64,000 nt of DNA from Daedaleopsis sinensis (GCA_033807695.1 CM066303.1:3410001-3474000); one strand, 5' to 3'; positions 1 to 11,963 are shown, counted from the stretch's first letter. Translations and numbers: made by a program. Notes: generated by a model from the sequence alone, not told the origin.

Positions 1-466
1 CTTGCCCGATGCTGCTAGGAACTTGTCCTATGGGACTAACGCAAACTCCGAAGCACGCACTGACTACCTTCGAGTGCACTGACCGACGGAGTGGTTGGGC
101 CGAACACGCGGCACAGTGCACCACTGAAGGCAATCCACCGGCGGGTCGAAGATGGCCAGGCTGGCAGGTTCAAACGTAGCCGATAGCGACGGATGCACCT
201 TCAAGTTGCTGGATCCTTAAGAGTGCTGTCATGAGCGATACTTACAGACGACATCGAGTGTCCTGCGTCTGGCTCTAATAATAGACATCTGTTATAAGGT
301 TTGACAGCTCTGAGTGTGACATGTCTTCTGCGGTCCTCGTGGTGGCTCAGAGCATGCAGGAGCCTGCTTGGTGCGCACACCTGGCCTACGCACTCTTCCC
401 CCTGCCTCTACCATCCCCAGCAGGCCCCCGCTCACCATCGTACATTCTCTGCTCACGCCCTTCCGT
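1..466. other. Upstream region of first DUF6535 gene, no gene seen
   Basis: I see no supported gene. From about position 215 the sequence resembles 10,370-10,553, the corresponding upstream region of the second DUF6535 gene. Both contain the string TTTGACAGCTCTGAGTG (about 300 and 10,431), so this stretch probably includes the ancestral promoter and 5' leader of the duplicated gene. The open frames here overlap on both strands, are GC-rich, and are not conserved between the copies. Confidence 0.5.
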
Positions 467-2980
467 ATGTCGAACGAAGAGCCTGTACCACCGCAATCCG
501 TAACAGCAGCACTCTCCGCTGGATCTCCAGAGCAGAACCATGAATCGGGACCTACTATTCGTGACCCCGCACATAGTTCGGAAGGCAGCGGTGCTACATC
601 TGTACGTCGCAGTCCCGTAGTCTCTAAGGTTATCTTGGCTGAGTGTGAGTGATATGGATAGGATGCAGAGTCTACCGTATCAGAGCCACTACCGCCCTTC
701 CTACAAGACGACGACGAGATACCGAGCGTGCAGGTATGAGTTGCCATATCATCATCGGTGTCTTGTGATATACTGATTCCAGAACAGGAACGATGGAAGG
801 AGCGGCAGAAGACCTTATTCACCGAAGAGGAGAAGACTAAATCGAGAGAGGAAATCGGGGGAATAGTCAAGCAGTACAGCGATGACATGGTGCAGCGTTG
901 GAAGGAGGAGATGGACACACTACTCGTATATGTGCGTGATTACGTACCTCCATGACATTGTAACCATGCGAGCTTCTCGTAAATACTAGGCCGGCCTGTT
1001 CTCCGCTATCCTGACAGCGTTCAACGTTCAATCATACTTACTGCTCACTCCGCCGCCTCCAGATCCCGTCCTTGCTACTCTCCAACAGATCTCGCTGCAG
1101 CTCAACAGCTTCGCAATAAATCCTCCTCTCGTGAACTCGACGCAGCCTGCGAACACCTTGACAGCCGCTCCCGCACCACCTCCTGAACGCTGGGCCGTGG
1201 TCCTGAACGTGCTGTGGTTTTCGAGTCTGATCTTCAGCCTGTCCGCCGCGTCAGTTGCCATCATGGTCAAGCAATGGCTGGCCGAGTACAGCACCGGCAT
1301 CTCAAAATCATCCGCTCATATTGCACGAATTCGGCAGCATCGGTTGAACAGCCTTAGGAGGTGGAGAGTTGCTGAGATCACCGGTGTTCTTCCTGTTCTC
1401 CTGCAAATCGCCTTGTCCCTGTTCTTCTCCGGGATGCTCGTGCTATTATGGCATCTCAATCGTACTGTCGCCCTTGTTGCGACGATCCTGATTGGAGCTC
1501 TATTCGCTTTCACGCTCGTCACGACTGTCCTACCGACCTTCAGTCGTGACTGCTGTTACATCACGCCACCCGCTAGTGGGTTGACGTTCGTGGTCTCTTC
1601 TCTCGCTTGTACGTTCCTCCGGCTGTCCAAGAAGGTCTATTACGCGATACCGGAAGGTCACTGGGCAGATCATGCGGCCTGGAAGGTGTACAAATATATG
1701 AAGACCTCTAGCGCATTGTTGACCATACGCGGAAAGGAGCTCAACGCCGTTTCGAAAGACCAAGAGAAACTCAACGCTGATATGGCTACAACGGCATTCA
1801 CCACCACCCTAGATCCTCGCAATATCACCGCCTCTATGCCCATTGTCACAATGCTGTACAAACACGCCTCTCGTTACTTCTCGCAGATCAAGGCTGAAAT
1901 GACACGACACCAGCTTGCATGGAATTATGCCTTCGACCAAGTACCCTGCCATGTATTATCTAGCGGACTCTTGGTGAACGCTGCTACCGTAAGGGACTAC
2001 ATGCAGGACGCAGAAGTAGGCAAATGGGCAGATCAACTCGAATGGTCTCTACGAAAATACCCAGAACGCAATGCAGGTCGATCCGACATGTGCATGGACC
2101 TTGTGAGCGTAGCTCAAGACCTTGCAGCTCGGGATCCGGCGTGCGAATTTCCCCTGCCTTGTCGTGATCTGTCTTTGTCGCTTCAACATATCTATAAGAA
2201 TTGGGAGACACTGAGTGCACAAGCCAGAAAGCGGGGTGAGCAGCAGCTAGAGTCTTGAACACCACATCGCGGAATAAGCTGACATGTGTGCCTTAGCCGC
2301 AGCTTTTTCAACACAGCTACGAGGTCAAATTCATGCGGGTCTTGAACAAAACGATCCCGTGATTGTCTTCTACTATGGATGGGTGGCCACCTTGCCGCCG
2401 TTGCTCTATGCCCTATATCATGCAGCAAGCGATGAAGATTTTCTGCAGGTCTGGGTCCATCCGCGCTATGGACTTGAAGGGATTCTCCGTCTCTCTTTGC
2501 CCGCTACCAGGAGGACCGCATGGATTTGGTCTGGCATCATCCATGATCTTCGAGACGTGCTGGAGACTGGTCGGAACGCGGACAGATTGCTCTTTGACGA
2601 GCTCAGAGAGGCCTTGAACATCAAGACAGTGGCTGGGTTGCTGGACTTTGAGCGCGGGCAGTGGAGAACGGAGATCGAACACTGTCAAAGGCGGGTCAAG
2701 GATTGGATCTCACAAGTAAGGCAGAATTTGAACCCGGTAAGAGCATGATCTTGGTTTTGTAGACTCTTCGCAGAGCTGACATGCGATTGATATACAGCCG
2801 CCGCCTCCGCCGCAGACCGTCCGCCCAATCTCTCACCGGGATGTTCATGAAACCGGGTCCTCTCCAACTCACCCCGACTCAGAGTCCATCGGCGCATCAT
2901 GGCGACAGCGGCATACCCGCGTATCCTCTAGCAGTCGTCTTAGGCTCTCCGACGCTCTTCCTCCTCAGCTTGTCTTTTGA
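467..2980 (+). CDS. DUF6535 domain membrane protein, copy A
   Basis: DUF6535 is an uncharacterised family greatly expanded in mushroom-forming fungi; no reaction is known. Proposed exons are 467-628, 662-733, 788-931, 990-2235, 2297-2736 and 2798-2980, giving 748 aa. The signature spans exons 3-4: an acidic helix ending in DTLLVY joins directly to AGLFSAILTAF, followed by hydrophobic helices (WFSSLIFSLSAASVAIMV, then a pair around VLPVLLQIALSLFFSGMLVL) and the MVKQWLAEYSTG motif. The remainder is soluble and helical, with a Pro-rich tail. The first intron (33 nt) is doubtful because it is very short; the others have standard GT-AG borders and GCTGAC-like branch sites. The gene is paralogous to the one at 12005-14500. 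The apparent frame break near 940-990 lies inside intron 3 and is not a mutation. The start was chosen because the same ATG (MSN.EPV) is conserved in copy B. Confidence 0.82.
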
Positions 2981-4599
2981 TCCTGCGACACATCATCAGC
3001 GGCTTGACCAGCCCGCAGACGTCACATACTCGCCTATTCCCCCCACTCGAATTCGCGTCAATGCTCTCCGCCTACCTGCCTCTCAACACGACGCCTCCAT
3101 GTGTAATCCCTTGCTCATCATCCTCCCATCACCAAGCATGCACACTCGGTTGTGTTGTTCTGGCCTTCCCTGATCGCACATGCGAACGGTATTCTCAACA
3201 CAGCTATATCCTCCATGCCTATATGCCAACGGCCGACTCCCTGACATCTGGGATCGACTGAACGCATCGCAGAGCATCCATGTCGTCGTTTCGTGCATGC
3301 ATCGTCTCTTCCCGTGGTCTTCCTCCCCATGATGTACACACCAGTACCGCTCGGAAGAAAGTCACAATCGCCGAAGTTTCTCGGACTGGATCTCCGCACT
3401 TCCCGTCCATCGATCCCGCTATCTACTATCTCTAGTCGGCTCCAGCTGCAGATCGCCAGAACGTATCCACATATCAGGCCGACGATCAAAAACGCGTGCA
3501 TGGATGTCCAGTGTTGCGACGACAGAGACTCGGAGGAGTCGGTGGTTGGGGATGCTCCTCCGAAAGGACGTGCTTGAGCCATCTCCTGCGGGCTCTTCAG
3601 TGTGCTCCACCCACATCGAATCTATCTCGTCACACCCGAATCTCAACACTATCACACCCGCTCCCTCCCGATCCTCCTCGATGTGGCTTCAAGCTACCAT
3701 ACCGACCCCGAGCGCCGTATACGCGTCCCGTCTTCAACAGATCAACGGTGTCTTGCGGCCGTTCCTCGCTTTTCTCGCTTCCGGAAATCCCGTAACCCTG
3801 CCTTTTCCTTCGATATACGTGCCTGTCTCATGAAGATTCCAACAACCGGCCGACTTTCCTCGTTCTATCCGTCTTCAACAGACCGACGGCTTCCCCATGT
3901 CTCGCACCTGTTCCCGCTCGCTCCATACTCTCCTCAATTCGGTCCCGGTGACCGGTGACTTCGCACATCTCTCTTCAATCTTGGTCTCCCCCTTTTCTGT
4001 ACCATACAATGTTCGATCTCCCTCTTGACAGCTTCCCGCTCAGCTTCCCGCTCAGCTTCCCGCTCTCGACATCCAGTCCACTCACCGAGGCTTACTCAAT
4101 CGCATTTTCCTATCTCCAAGAGCGACCTAGTCAAAACGTAAGTCAGTTACAGCCTTCTGTACCGAGCTCGTTAACTCATCTCAGTGCTTTGTCTAGCTGC
4201 CGTCCACCTCGAACTTCGCACCGCAGCAGAGCTACCGGGCATGCGTGCTTGCCTGCGATACGTGTTGCTACCGGTACTTATTCCGTTCGTCACATCTGCG
4301 ATAGTGAGTCCGCTTTCCGATACGCACATTCGTTAGAGGCTCACTGCACACGGCACCATAGCGATCCGACAGGGCAGATTCTCGGGGCTCGTTCGTGGCG
4401 GCTCTAGACGCTCCATCGCGTTTACGAGCCCGTGCACTCGAAAGTACACTCCCCTACATGCAAGAGCGCGGGGGTGTATGACAGCCTCAGCGCAGGCCAA
4501 TAGCGTCCATGAAAAACTCAGGAGGGCTGGTCTCTGGCGGATGATGTTCGGGAGGTGTACGCGGGACCGGAGCTGGGCTGCAGCGCGCCGTCAACTTCC

Positions 4600-4740
4600 C
4601 CCCGACGTACAGGTTCACGCACTTCAGCAAACACATCGGTCACACGCGCATCCGAGTCGGCCACCTGCTCGCGCTCTGGGAGCTCGAGGAGACGCACATC
4701 GCGTCCGTGTCGGATGAGCAGCCCACTCATCGCTGCCGCG
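4600..4740 (+). pseudogene. Decayed coding fragment shared by both duplication units
   Basis: The plus-strand frame reads RIRVGHLLALWELEETHIAS followed by VSDEQ. Unit B at about 16,135-16,215 reads HIRVSYLLALRALEETHFAS followed by VSDEQ. Amino-acid similarity at this level, with flanking sequence out of frame, suggests an ancestral coding exon that has since decayed in both units. I do not recognise the family. Confidence 0.35.
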
Positions 4741-5479
4741 CACTCGTTCCACGACCGCAGGCCGCAGAGACGCGACCGGCCGAACGCTGGCGGACATCGA
4801 ACACACCTCGTGTTGGGTCGGCTCGACGAGGAGGGGGGGAACAGGCCCACGACTTCGCCGACGGTGACGGCTGTGATGGAGGCCGTGGCCGAGATGCGGG
4901 GCAGGCGAGACCGAGACGTGCGGCAGGGAGCTGTCGGCCCACCCGATATCGGTGTCCGAGTCCAGTGACGAGGAGGAGCAGCGAGGGGAATGTCGTATGG
5001 GGTTGAGACAGAAATGGCAGCGTCGAGGTGGGGTGGTTGCGGCGGCTCGCACAAGTATGTATTATAATATAGCGCAAGGTGGTCTACACACACCGCGATC
5101 CCATGCGATCTCGGGCGAGCGTACCCGAGGCTGGCCGACGCGCATGCACCACTCACCGTTTGAGAGCGCAGAGCCTACGTGTCGCTTCACTCGGACCTCT
5201 CGAGATGAGGGGCGTGAGCGCATGTTCCCGAATACCAGTAATGCGTAGTCGCGGTCGTCCTGCGGTGCTAGACGGAGCGGCCGCGTCGGCGTAGGGTACC
5301 GGTGTGTGGCTCGTTTCTCGGCGCCGTCTCGAGCGTGCACGCCATGTCAGCGTCCAGACAGCCCATCCCGACACACAACGCACCTGGCGTCCGTTGCGCT
5401 GCACTGAGGGCGTTATGCGCGTGCGGACTGCGTCGCGGGGGATGCGGTCGTACCGTGTGTATGTGTGTCGATAGACAGC

Positions 5480-6640
5480 GCACGAGGTGCATGTTGCTCC
5501 GTTTTGGTCCTTGCGTACGGAAAGGCAGGATGTCGTATCGTACCTTTCAAAGATGAGATGTACAACGTCCGCCTCCAATGCAGCGTACGAGCAAGAAGCG
5601 CATGCGTTTGGTCGGGTAGGGTGCCCCGGGACGTTGCCCTCGTGGCGGCGGCCTCCTCGTGCGTACGTATCCGATTCCGATTTCGCATGTTGCCGCGCCG
5701 ACGCATCCAGCGTCCACTCTCGGGTCCTGTGCAAGTCTGTGAGAAGCGCAAAATAAGCATCGTACGTCCTGCATGCAGCATGGCGGCGCATCCTGCACAT
5801 CTCATCCTCGATAAGTGCAGGATGCCCTTCCGACGCGGTCTCTCCTCGTACCTATCGGGATTCGTCCCGGGTGTTGAGGGATGAGCGCGGGGCGTCACAT
5901 CGCGGGCCGTGACACCGTGAAGGAATACACCTCGGGAGTGGTCGTGCCGCGTCGACGACGTCCCGGTTCGCTGGATCGATGGGGTACCAGGGGCCAACGC
6001 ATCCGGCGTCCGTTTCCGCGTCGGCCTTGCACTGAGTCACGTCGACTGTCTACAGGAAGTTCAAAATGAGCGCATCACACGCGTGTGCGGTCGATGCATA
6101 CGGCACATCCTGCACATATCGTCCCGAAAACGAGATGTGTAGGATGTGCCTGTCGGGAGATCTGTGCTCGTACTCGTACCTGTCGGCTTCGTCGAGCCCA
6201 GCCAGCGTCCAGTGTCCAGATGGATATCGCACTGCGTTCCCCAGACGGTGCATGATGCGCATGCAGTGGGCGGTTAGAGCGCACAGGAGCGCACGGAGAA
6301 TCGGTAGGTTCTCCCGGTGGCGTGCAAGACAGCTCTGCGCGCACCCAACGCGACGCGTCAAGGACGAGACGAGTAGAATGTGCCTCCGGAGACTGTGCTC
6401 GCACACGCATCTACCGGCTTTGTCGCGGTCGGCCGCACGTGTCCAGATGGATACGGTGTTGGGTTCGAAAGGATCGCGAGGACGGCGATGGGCATGATAC
6501 GAGTGTAGCACGCATTCGGGGAGAGGACGACCCACGTTGAGGACGCACCGGTGGGTCGGATGCGTACGGCAGGCGTTCTTGGGGACGTCGGGGACGCGTT
6601 CAAGCGCATAGAGCGCATCTAACATGCGCACAGCGAGCGG
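5480..6640. repeat. Degenerate ~250-320-bp tandem repeats with GCATCCTGCACAT dyads (unit A)
   Basis: The dyad, with arms GGCACATCCTGCACAT and ATGTGCAGGATGTGCC or variants separated by about 15-20 nt, occurs near 5,785 and 6,102, with a degraded version near 6,360. It is followed each time by similar text such as GTGCTCGTAC and TACCTGTCGG. The same array exists in unit B at about 18,500-19,650. Its function is unknown. Confidence 0.5.
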
Positions 6641-8422
6641 ATTGGATGACCACCAGGGAGCCGCCGAACGATGTCATGCGCATGGAGCGCATTGGAAAGG
6701 TAGGCCTGGGGGCGTGCAAGACAGCGCAGCCCAAGTTTGCGAGCACCAGACGCGTGCGCTGTCTCCAACACGGCGGCGTGGTCTTCGGACTTGTCTGTGG
6801 TGGGATCGTATTGGTGTCTCAAGGATGGACACGTGCCAAACGCTCGGACACGTACTACGCGTCCGGGACACGCTTCCCAGACCCTAAGCAGAGAGGAAAC
6901 GTACGGTGGGTGAGCGGCAGTATGCGCACGGAGCGCATCTTGACGGGGATGTACCACAGTTTATCGGACCTCGTGTAGCGGCGAATGCAGAAGTAGGGAC
7001 TCACCTGTAGACCATACCCCTCGTACACTATACATCCCTCGAATCGCCCTTTCGCTGCCGTTCAACCGGACTACACATTTGCGTCCTTTCTGAGAGGGCG
7101 GGGACCGGGCAGGCGCAGGTTCGAGGGGACGCGCAGGGTGCGTTGCACAGGGGCAGGGGAGTCGACTGGCACCGGTAGCGCACAGACTCGGAGGGAGAGC
7201 GCAAGAGAGGATGCATGCAACGGCGGCGGAGACGAGAACGAGAGAACGAGTGAGAGCGCCCACGTATGGATGCGCGTCATCGTTTCTGCCGCAAGCGCCA
7301 AAACAAGACCAGGGCGCCTGCAGACTGCTCCTCCTCCTTCATCCTCGTCTCTATCCTTGGTCCTCCTCACGCTGCTGCTGTCTACTGCTCTGCTCATCCA
7401 GACCTCTTGTCTTCGCCTCGTTCTGATTGCTCTACCCTGGGTCTCTCCCTCGTCAGTACTGCCTTACGCTCACCCGACTCCGACTCGACGCGTCTCTCTT
7501 GTGACTATCCCTATGCGCTTTGCTCGCCGGCCTCCCCGAGGCTTCTTCGAGACTACTGGAGTTCAGCTCACGGTTATATGCCAGTTTGCCAGGTAAATGA
7601 TGTATCCGCATCGTCTAGATCCACCCCACACGCTGCCAGTATGTACTCCTGTCCCTCGTCTCGCCCGTCTATCCGCTTCGGGCACGAATGCTCGATGTTG
7701 CATCTGCTTGGTGTGGTGTTTGTGCTATCTGTATGCATGCGAACTCTGCCTAGCATACGTAGAGTGCCATCTGGACCACTCTCCCGTACTTCACGCTTGA
7801 CTCCGGCCCTAAGCGATTTTTTCACGACTCGTATCGTCTGACACCGTGAATTTCCAGGTCGCGCGTTTTTTGCCACTCGCACATGACCTGGTAGCCCCCG
7901 CAAACAAGAAGTTGTAGATGCTTACTGCACATCTGCTCCCATCAAGTACGGTATGTTCGTCCCCTCCTCACCACTCGTCCGCGCTCAGCTGCATCCCACG
8001 CTCAGCAGCACGGACTCCGTGTTACAACGTCTCCAGCCCACGTGAATATCCTGACGATTCAAATCGTCGGCTTTCAAGCCTTCTCGCAAGCAATCGGACA
8101 ATTCCTGGTTCTCGCCACTCTCGATTGCTACGGCTATGCGTGTTCTTCGCCGCGCTCGACAACACAGCCTGCCGAACCAGCCGTAGATTACCGTTTCCTC
8201 CCCCCCTTCCCCTGCTCGGAGCTCTATACGCTTCTCGGCTGTGTCGACGGCTCCATCGAGACTCTAACGATCTTCATGGGGGTTCACGTCGCCGCTCGCT
8301 ACAGGACACCAGCCCGAACCTCCTCGGTGTGCTCCCCTCCCTACCCTTCTGCCCTGAAACCACAAGATCGGCTGCTGTTCGCGCAGTGGTGCATTGGTGC
8401 GTCGTGTTTAGTGATGTAGGGT

Positions 8423-9175
8423 CTCTTCGGCCTCCTGCGCGCCGAGGACGACACCGTCGAAGCTCCGCACGCGCGACGCGAGTACGAAGACATCATTGCG
8501 AATGTCGCACTCGAGAAGGAGCATTCCACTCGTAGCGTATACGTCTCCATGTTCTTCGGCCTACGCCGGCCTGCACGCCGCGCGTCGTGTGCAGCTCTCC
8601 ATTGGCTTCAAGTCGTCCAGGAGTACGTACGACACCCCTTCCGACCTTCTCGTCGACCACCATCGACCGCCTCGGTCGTCGCGTCGAGCTCTGTGGGGGC
8701 GCCCTCGGCCAGGGCATCCCGCTCATCCACCGCGGCGCGTTCGCATGGCTGCTGAAGGACCACTCGGAGAAGTCGGCGCAGTAAGGCCTCACGGCGGTGC
8801 GCTTTGTGTTGATGTATGCGCGCGGTGGGGAACGCGTTTGTGTCTTCGGCTGGTCGATCGGTGCGCGTTCTCTAGTCGTGTTGGGCTTGGCGATATGGGC
8901 GCTGACAGCGCGTCGCGCGCACTCGCTCACGACTGTCAACAGACAACGGGCGGCTGACACTCCTGAACCTGGTCATGTTCGCGCAGATCGGACAGAACAC
9001 GCTGCACGTCTCCGGCACGATCAACCTCCTGAGCATCCCGCTGGTGTGGGCGTTCTATCCCGAGACCGCGAACCGGACGGTCGAGGAGCTGGACTACCTG
9101 TTCATGAGGAAGAGCCCGTTCGTGCGTGCGGGACGAGTAAGCGAACTTATAGAAGATGAAGGAGGAGGCGGAGCG
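8423..9175 (+). pseudogene. MFS sugar transporter relic (C-terminal half)
   Basis: Three fragments in different frames match successive parts of fungal MFS hexose transporters. About 8,423-8,524 encodes a loop segment with REYEDIIANVALEKEH. About 8,650-8,784 encodes TTIDRLGRRVE and GALGQGIPL, a degenerate version of the DRLGRR-type motif and next helix. About 8,957-9,170 encodes the family's C-terminal signature AFYPETANRTVEELDYLF plus the following SPFVRAG. Stops and frame changes separate the fragments, and the N-terminal half is not recognisable. It cannot make a transporter. Unit B lacks an obvious counterpart. Confidence 0.75.
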
Positions 9176-10553
9176 GAACCGCGTGGGGGGAAGGATGGCG
9201 CTGCCGGATGCGGAGCAGCACCATCGACACCTCGCACTCGCGCACGATTGCGCGTCTTCACGATCCAGACACGTCCTCGCCAAACACTGTTCCGTTCCCC
9301 GCCTAGTGTGCGTCTAACGGCGTATCCTGCATCCCCGCCACTCATGGCACCTATCTCATGGGTCCTCATCACTTAGACACACACGACGTCTTCGCGGCGC
9401 ACCGGCTCACAAGTATGTATATCTTCTCATCGAAGATCCCACATCTCTTGGACCCGGCTGATTTCAGCTAGGAAGCGTGACATTCTCCGCTCGGATGACT
9501 GTATGTCCTGAATGATGCTCGCGACATTGTCGTACACAGGTTGTGTCATATTGGTAAGTCTAACAACCACTTCGTGCATTAATCAAGGCGGCCTCGCAGT
9601 CTGACACGCCTACGTACAGCGGATGTACCTCGCTCACGTCGTCGGATCGTGGAAATCGAACGGACGGCATCTGTCCAGCTCCTTAATGTTTCTCGCGAAT
9701 ACCTGGGTACTTTTCCAACAACGTGAACGTTCGTCGAGGTTGGCCAGTCATTCATGGTGAATGCGCACCCTCCTCTCACGCCCATATCCGAGCACTAACA
9801 GTCATATAAAAAATGCAGGCGCTGTCCCCAATGCACGATCGACTTTCTAAGATGTATATTCACTCACTTTGAATGTATCCACACTCTCAGTAGACGCAAC
9901 CAGCAGATCAGATACGCGAACCGTGCTGTATATTACGACGTACTGGCTCGGTCCCCTACCGTGGGGGGCGGCGAGTGTGTGCACTTCGCGAGTAATCCGC
10001 CACAAGCTATAGGAGCAGAGTACGATCGCGCCAGATCGCACAGCTACAATGGCTGTGTCCGAACTGCTTCGACTGGTAAGTGTGCATATGCGCACTGCCC
10101 AGCCGCATTTATACCGGCCGAACGTTCGTCGCAAAGATCTAGGTCACTTTCTTACCGTCGCTAGGAGCCTTGTAAGACTAACACAGCTCAATACCTCGAG
10201 CACATTGATTAGCTTTCAATGGCCTGAACGACGACGTCCGGGGGACACCGCATGACACAAAGTGGTCACTCGCGGTGTGAAGATGGGGGAGGAGGGATTG
10301 TATTTAAGAATAGCAGGCGCACATGTCTTAGCCGATTGCGATTGACGCACCAAGTTCAATTTGTTTGCTAATAGTACTGTCATGAACGATACATTCGGCG
10401 GACCTTAATAATAGACATTCGAGATAAGGTTTGACAGCTCTGAGTGTCTTCTTCGGTCCTCGTGCTGGTTCAGAGCGCGCAGGAGCGTGCTTAGTGCGGA
10501 CACGTGGCCCACGCACTCTGTCCCCTTCCTCTGCCATCTCCAACGGTCCCCCG
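9176..10553. other. End of unit A and leader region of copy B, no gene
   Basis: No supported gene. About 9,420-10,060 aligns with 22,300-22,838 plus 38,203-38,253, the flanks of KDZ1. The segment from 10,060 to about 10,370 is unique to this junction. The segment 10,370-10,553 repeats the leader seen at 215-420. Confidence 0.5.
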
Positions 10554-10735
10554 TATTGGAAATAGGCAAGAACACGAGCAGAGCGACGACGAGCGAAGCG
10601 GAAGGATGCAACAGGACTAGAGATTTTGATGTATCTACAATGTACAGTAGATACTACGCGGAATAAGGTTTCGGCCATGGCCGAGCTGTACAGTACCGCC
10701 CTAAGCGCTCTACAAGCGCCGGGTTACTTTCAACA
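10554..10735 (-). repeat. 3' LTR
   Basis: This 182-bp repeat is identical to 11,782-11,963. It is preceded by the CCCCG target duplication on the plus strand and followed at 10,736 by the polypurine tract. Confidence 0.92.
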
Positions 10736-10769
10736 CGCCCCTTAAGCCTGCGCTTGTGAGCAAGAGCCA

Positions 10770-11606
10770 TTAGTACAAGCGGAGAACCTCAGTGTCCGAA
10801 TCATCTATCCCAAAACGCGCAACGTGCGATGAGAGACGCCCCTCCCCATCACCACCTTCCTCCTCCCTGCCTCGAGTCTTCTTCGGCTTAGCAAACGACT
10901 TGGGAGTCGGGCACTCACGAATGTAGTGGCCAACACCTCCGCAGAGGTGGCAGGTGACTTCGCCACGAGCGACGAGCGCATGAGCGCTGGAGAAGTCCGA
11001 AGCACTGGCCTGGGCACGACGAAGTTGAGCTTCGAAGCCAGTGATGCGAGTGGTGACAGCAGAGATGGTGAGCGAGTCGAACGGAAGGGACTCGAGCTGC
11101 GTGAGGACGGGGGCATAATCGGGGGAAAGGCCTTCGGTGATGACGAGGATGATGTCGATGGTCGTGGCGGGACAAGGGGTGTGAGAGAGCTCGAGAGCTC
11201 GTGCACGAACACGACCGATCCAGCCGATGGCGGACTCGTCCTCGTTCTTGACCATGCGAAGGAAGGAGCGACGGAGAGAGAGGGCAGAATTGACTGACGA
11301 AGAACGATGCACCTGCTCGAGCGCTTCCCACATCTCGCGAGGGTTTTCCATGCCCAACACGAAAGGCACCTGGGAGGGATCGATGGCAAGGATGATCTTC
11401 GACCTAGCCAGCTCCCGCTTCTTCTGCTGCTCCCGCACTCCCTTCGGACCCTTGGGGATCATCTCCTCGGTCGGGACCTCGGAGGATGGGCGGACAACGT
11501 CCCAGAGATCCAATGCAACGAGGATAGAACTCATCTGAACGCGCCACACCTCGTAGTTGCCCTCGATGAGCTGCGTGATGCGGTGTTGACTGGGTCTTTC
11601 GTCCAT
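10770..11606 (-). CDS. gag: Copia-type Gag polyprotein with CCHC zinc knuckle
   Basis: This 278-aa frame begins at an ATG at 11606. The N-terminal two thirds matches the gag-polypeptide/UBN2 type of Ty1/Copia elements: an opening with NYEVWRVQMSSIL, then DPSQVPFVLGMENPREMWEA and SALSLRRSFLRMVKNEDESA. A single CCHC knuckle follows, CHLCGGVGHYIREC (CX2CX4HX4C), at about residues 213-226, then a Lys/Glu/Gly-rich tail. It would form particles and bind RNA. It ends about 35 bp before the 3' LTR, leaving no room for pol, so the element must borrow enzymes from an autonomous relative. The frame is intact. Confidence 0.92.
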   Translation of the reverse strand: MDERPSQHRITQLIEGNYEVWRVQMSSILVALDLWDVVRPSSEVPTEEMIPKGPKGVREQQKKRELARSKIILAIDPSQVPFVLGMENPREMWEALEQVHRSSSVNSALSLRRSFLRMVKNEDESAIGWIGRVRARALELSHTPCPATTIDIILVITEGLSPDYAPVLTQLESLPFDSLTISAVTTRITGFEAQLRRAQASASDFSSAHALVARGEVTCHLCGGVGHYIRECPTPKSFAKPKKTRGREEEGGDGEGRLSSHVARFGIDDSDTEVLRLY

Positions 11607-11766
11607 GGTGATGGGGGAGACGGCGGGGGAGATGAGGGGGTAAGGACAGTGGGCTCGGAGTCGAAGACGTGTGTCGGACTGAAGTTGCTCGGGAGGCTAC
11701 CGACCGTTTGCGAGCGGTTACGAACGAGTTGACGACGATGACAAGTGAGAATGAGCAGTTTAAGCA

Positions 11767-11781
11767 GCAGGGCTCATAACC
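11767..11781 (-). promoter_or_regulatory. Primer binding site for a half initiator tRNA-Met
   Basis: The plus-strand string GCAGGGCTCATAACC, immediately adjoining the 5' LTR, is the sequence of the anticodon arm of fungal initiator tRNA-Met (the anticodon CAT lies in the loop). As in Drosophila copia and yeast Ty5, priming would use a tRNA cut in the anticodon loop rather than the CCA end. Confidence 0.8.
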
Positions 11782-11963
11782 TATTGGAAATAGGCAAGAA
11801 CACGAGCAGAGCGACGACGAGCGAAGCGGAAGGATGCAACAGGACTAGAGATTTTGATGTATCTACAATGTACAGTAGATACTACGCGGAATAAGGTTTC
11901 GGCCATGGCCGAGCTGTACAGTACCGCCCTAAGCGCTCTACAAGCGCCGGGTTACTTTCAACA
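11782..11963 (-). repeat. 5' LTR
   Basis: This 182-bp repeat is identical to the other LTR. It is followed on the plus strand by the CCCCG duplication at 11,964-11,968, 36 bp before the DUF6535 copy B start codon. Transcription from this LTR would run away from that gene. Confidence 0.92.

Larger units (their letters stand above)
2981..8422. other. GC-rich decayed duplicated sequence, no intact gene
   Basis: The stretch is full of short open frames on both strands, as expected for GC-rich DNA. None is conserved as protein between units A and B over a useful length, except the fragment listed at 4,600-4,740. It includes CT-rich tracts, a 13-bp triplication (4,035-4,070, CAGCTTCCCGCT), CpG-rich dyad repeats (5,480-6,640), and an AT-rich island with TATTATAATATAGCG at about 5,058. 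I could not assign a gene. Confidence 0.5.
215..10060 (+). repeat. Unit A of a diverged tandem duplication (~10 kb)
   Basis: The block from the DUF6535 leader to the hairpin CACAGC-TACAATG-GCTGTG at about 10,038 has a diverged, collinear counterpart beginning near 10,370. Matching anchors include the DUF6535 exons, the AT-rich string TGTATTATAATATAGCGCAA (5,05x and 16,54x), the segment around 5,340-5,430 against 18,350-18,430, and the segment around 9,550-9,780 against 22,390-22,680. Divergence is substantial outside the DUF6535 exons, so the duplication is old. Edges are approximate. Confidence 0.7.
10554..11963 (-). mobile_element. Non-autonomous gag-only Copia-like LTR retrotransposon
   Basis: Two identical 182-bp direct repeats (10,554-10,735 and 11,782-11,963) read TGTTG...CAATA on the minus strand, the usual TG...CA-like LTR ends. 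They bound a single gag frame on the minus strand. The 5-bp target duplication CCCCG is perfect (10,549-10,553 and 11,964-11,968). A primer binding site abuts the 5' LTR and a purine tract (CTTAAGGGGCG) abuts the 3' LTR. No protease, integrase or reverse transcriptase is present. The identical LTRs imply recent insertion. It sits in the leader of the second DUF6535 gene, absent from copy A. Confidence 0.93.

Noticed and set aside
932..989. Apparent frameshift in DUF6535 copy A relative to the longer open frame of copy B
   Set aside because: The differing bases lie in an intron (GT at 932, AG at 988-989; 12,459-12,515 in copy B). Splicing gives DTLLVY joined to AGLFSA in both copies, as in the family, so copy A is intact.
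2981..8422. Dozens of 60-215-aa open frames in unit A and the equivalents in unit B
   Set aside because: They overlap on both strands in GC-rich DNA, are not conserved between the units, and show no domain.
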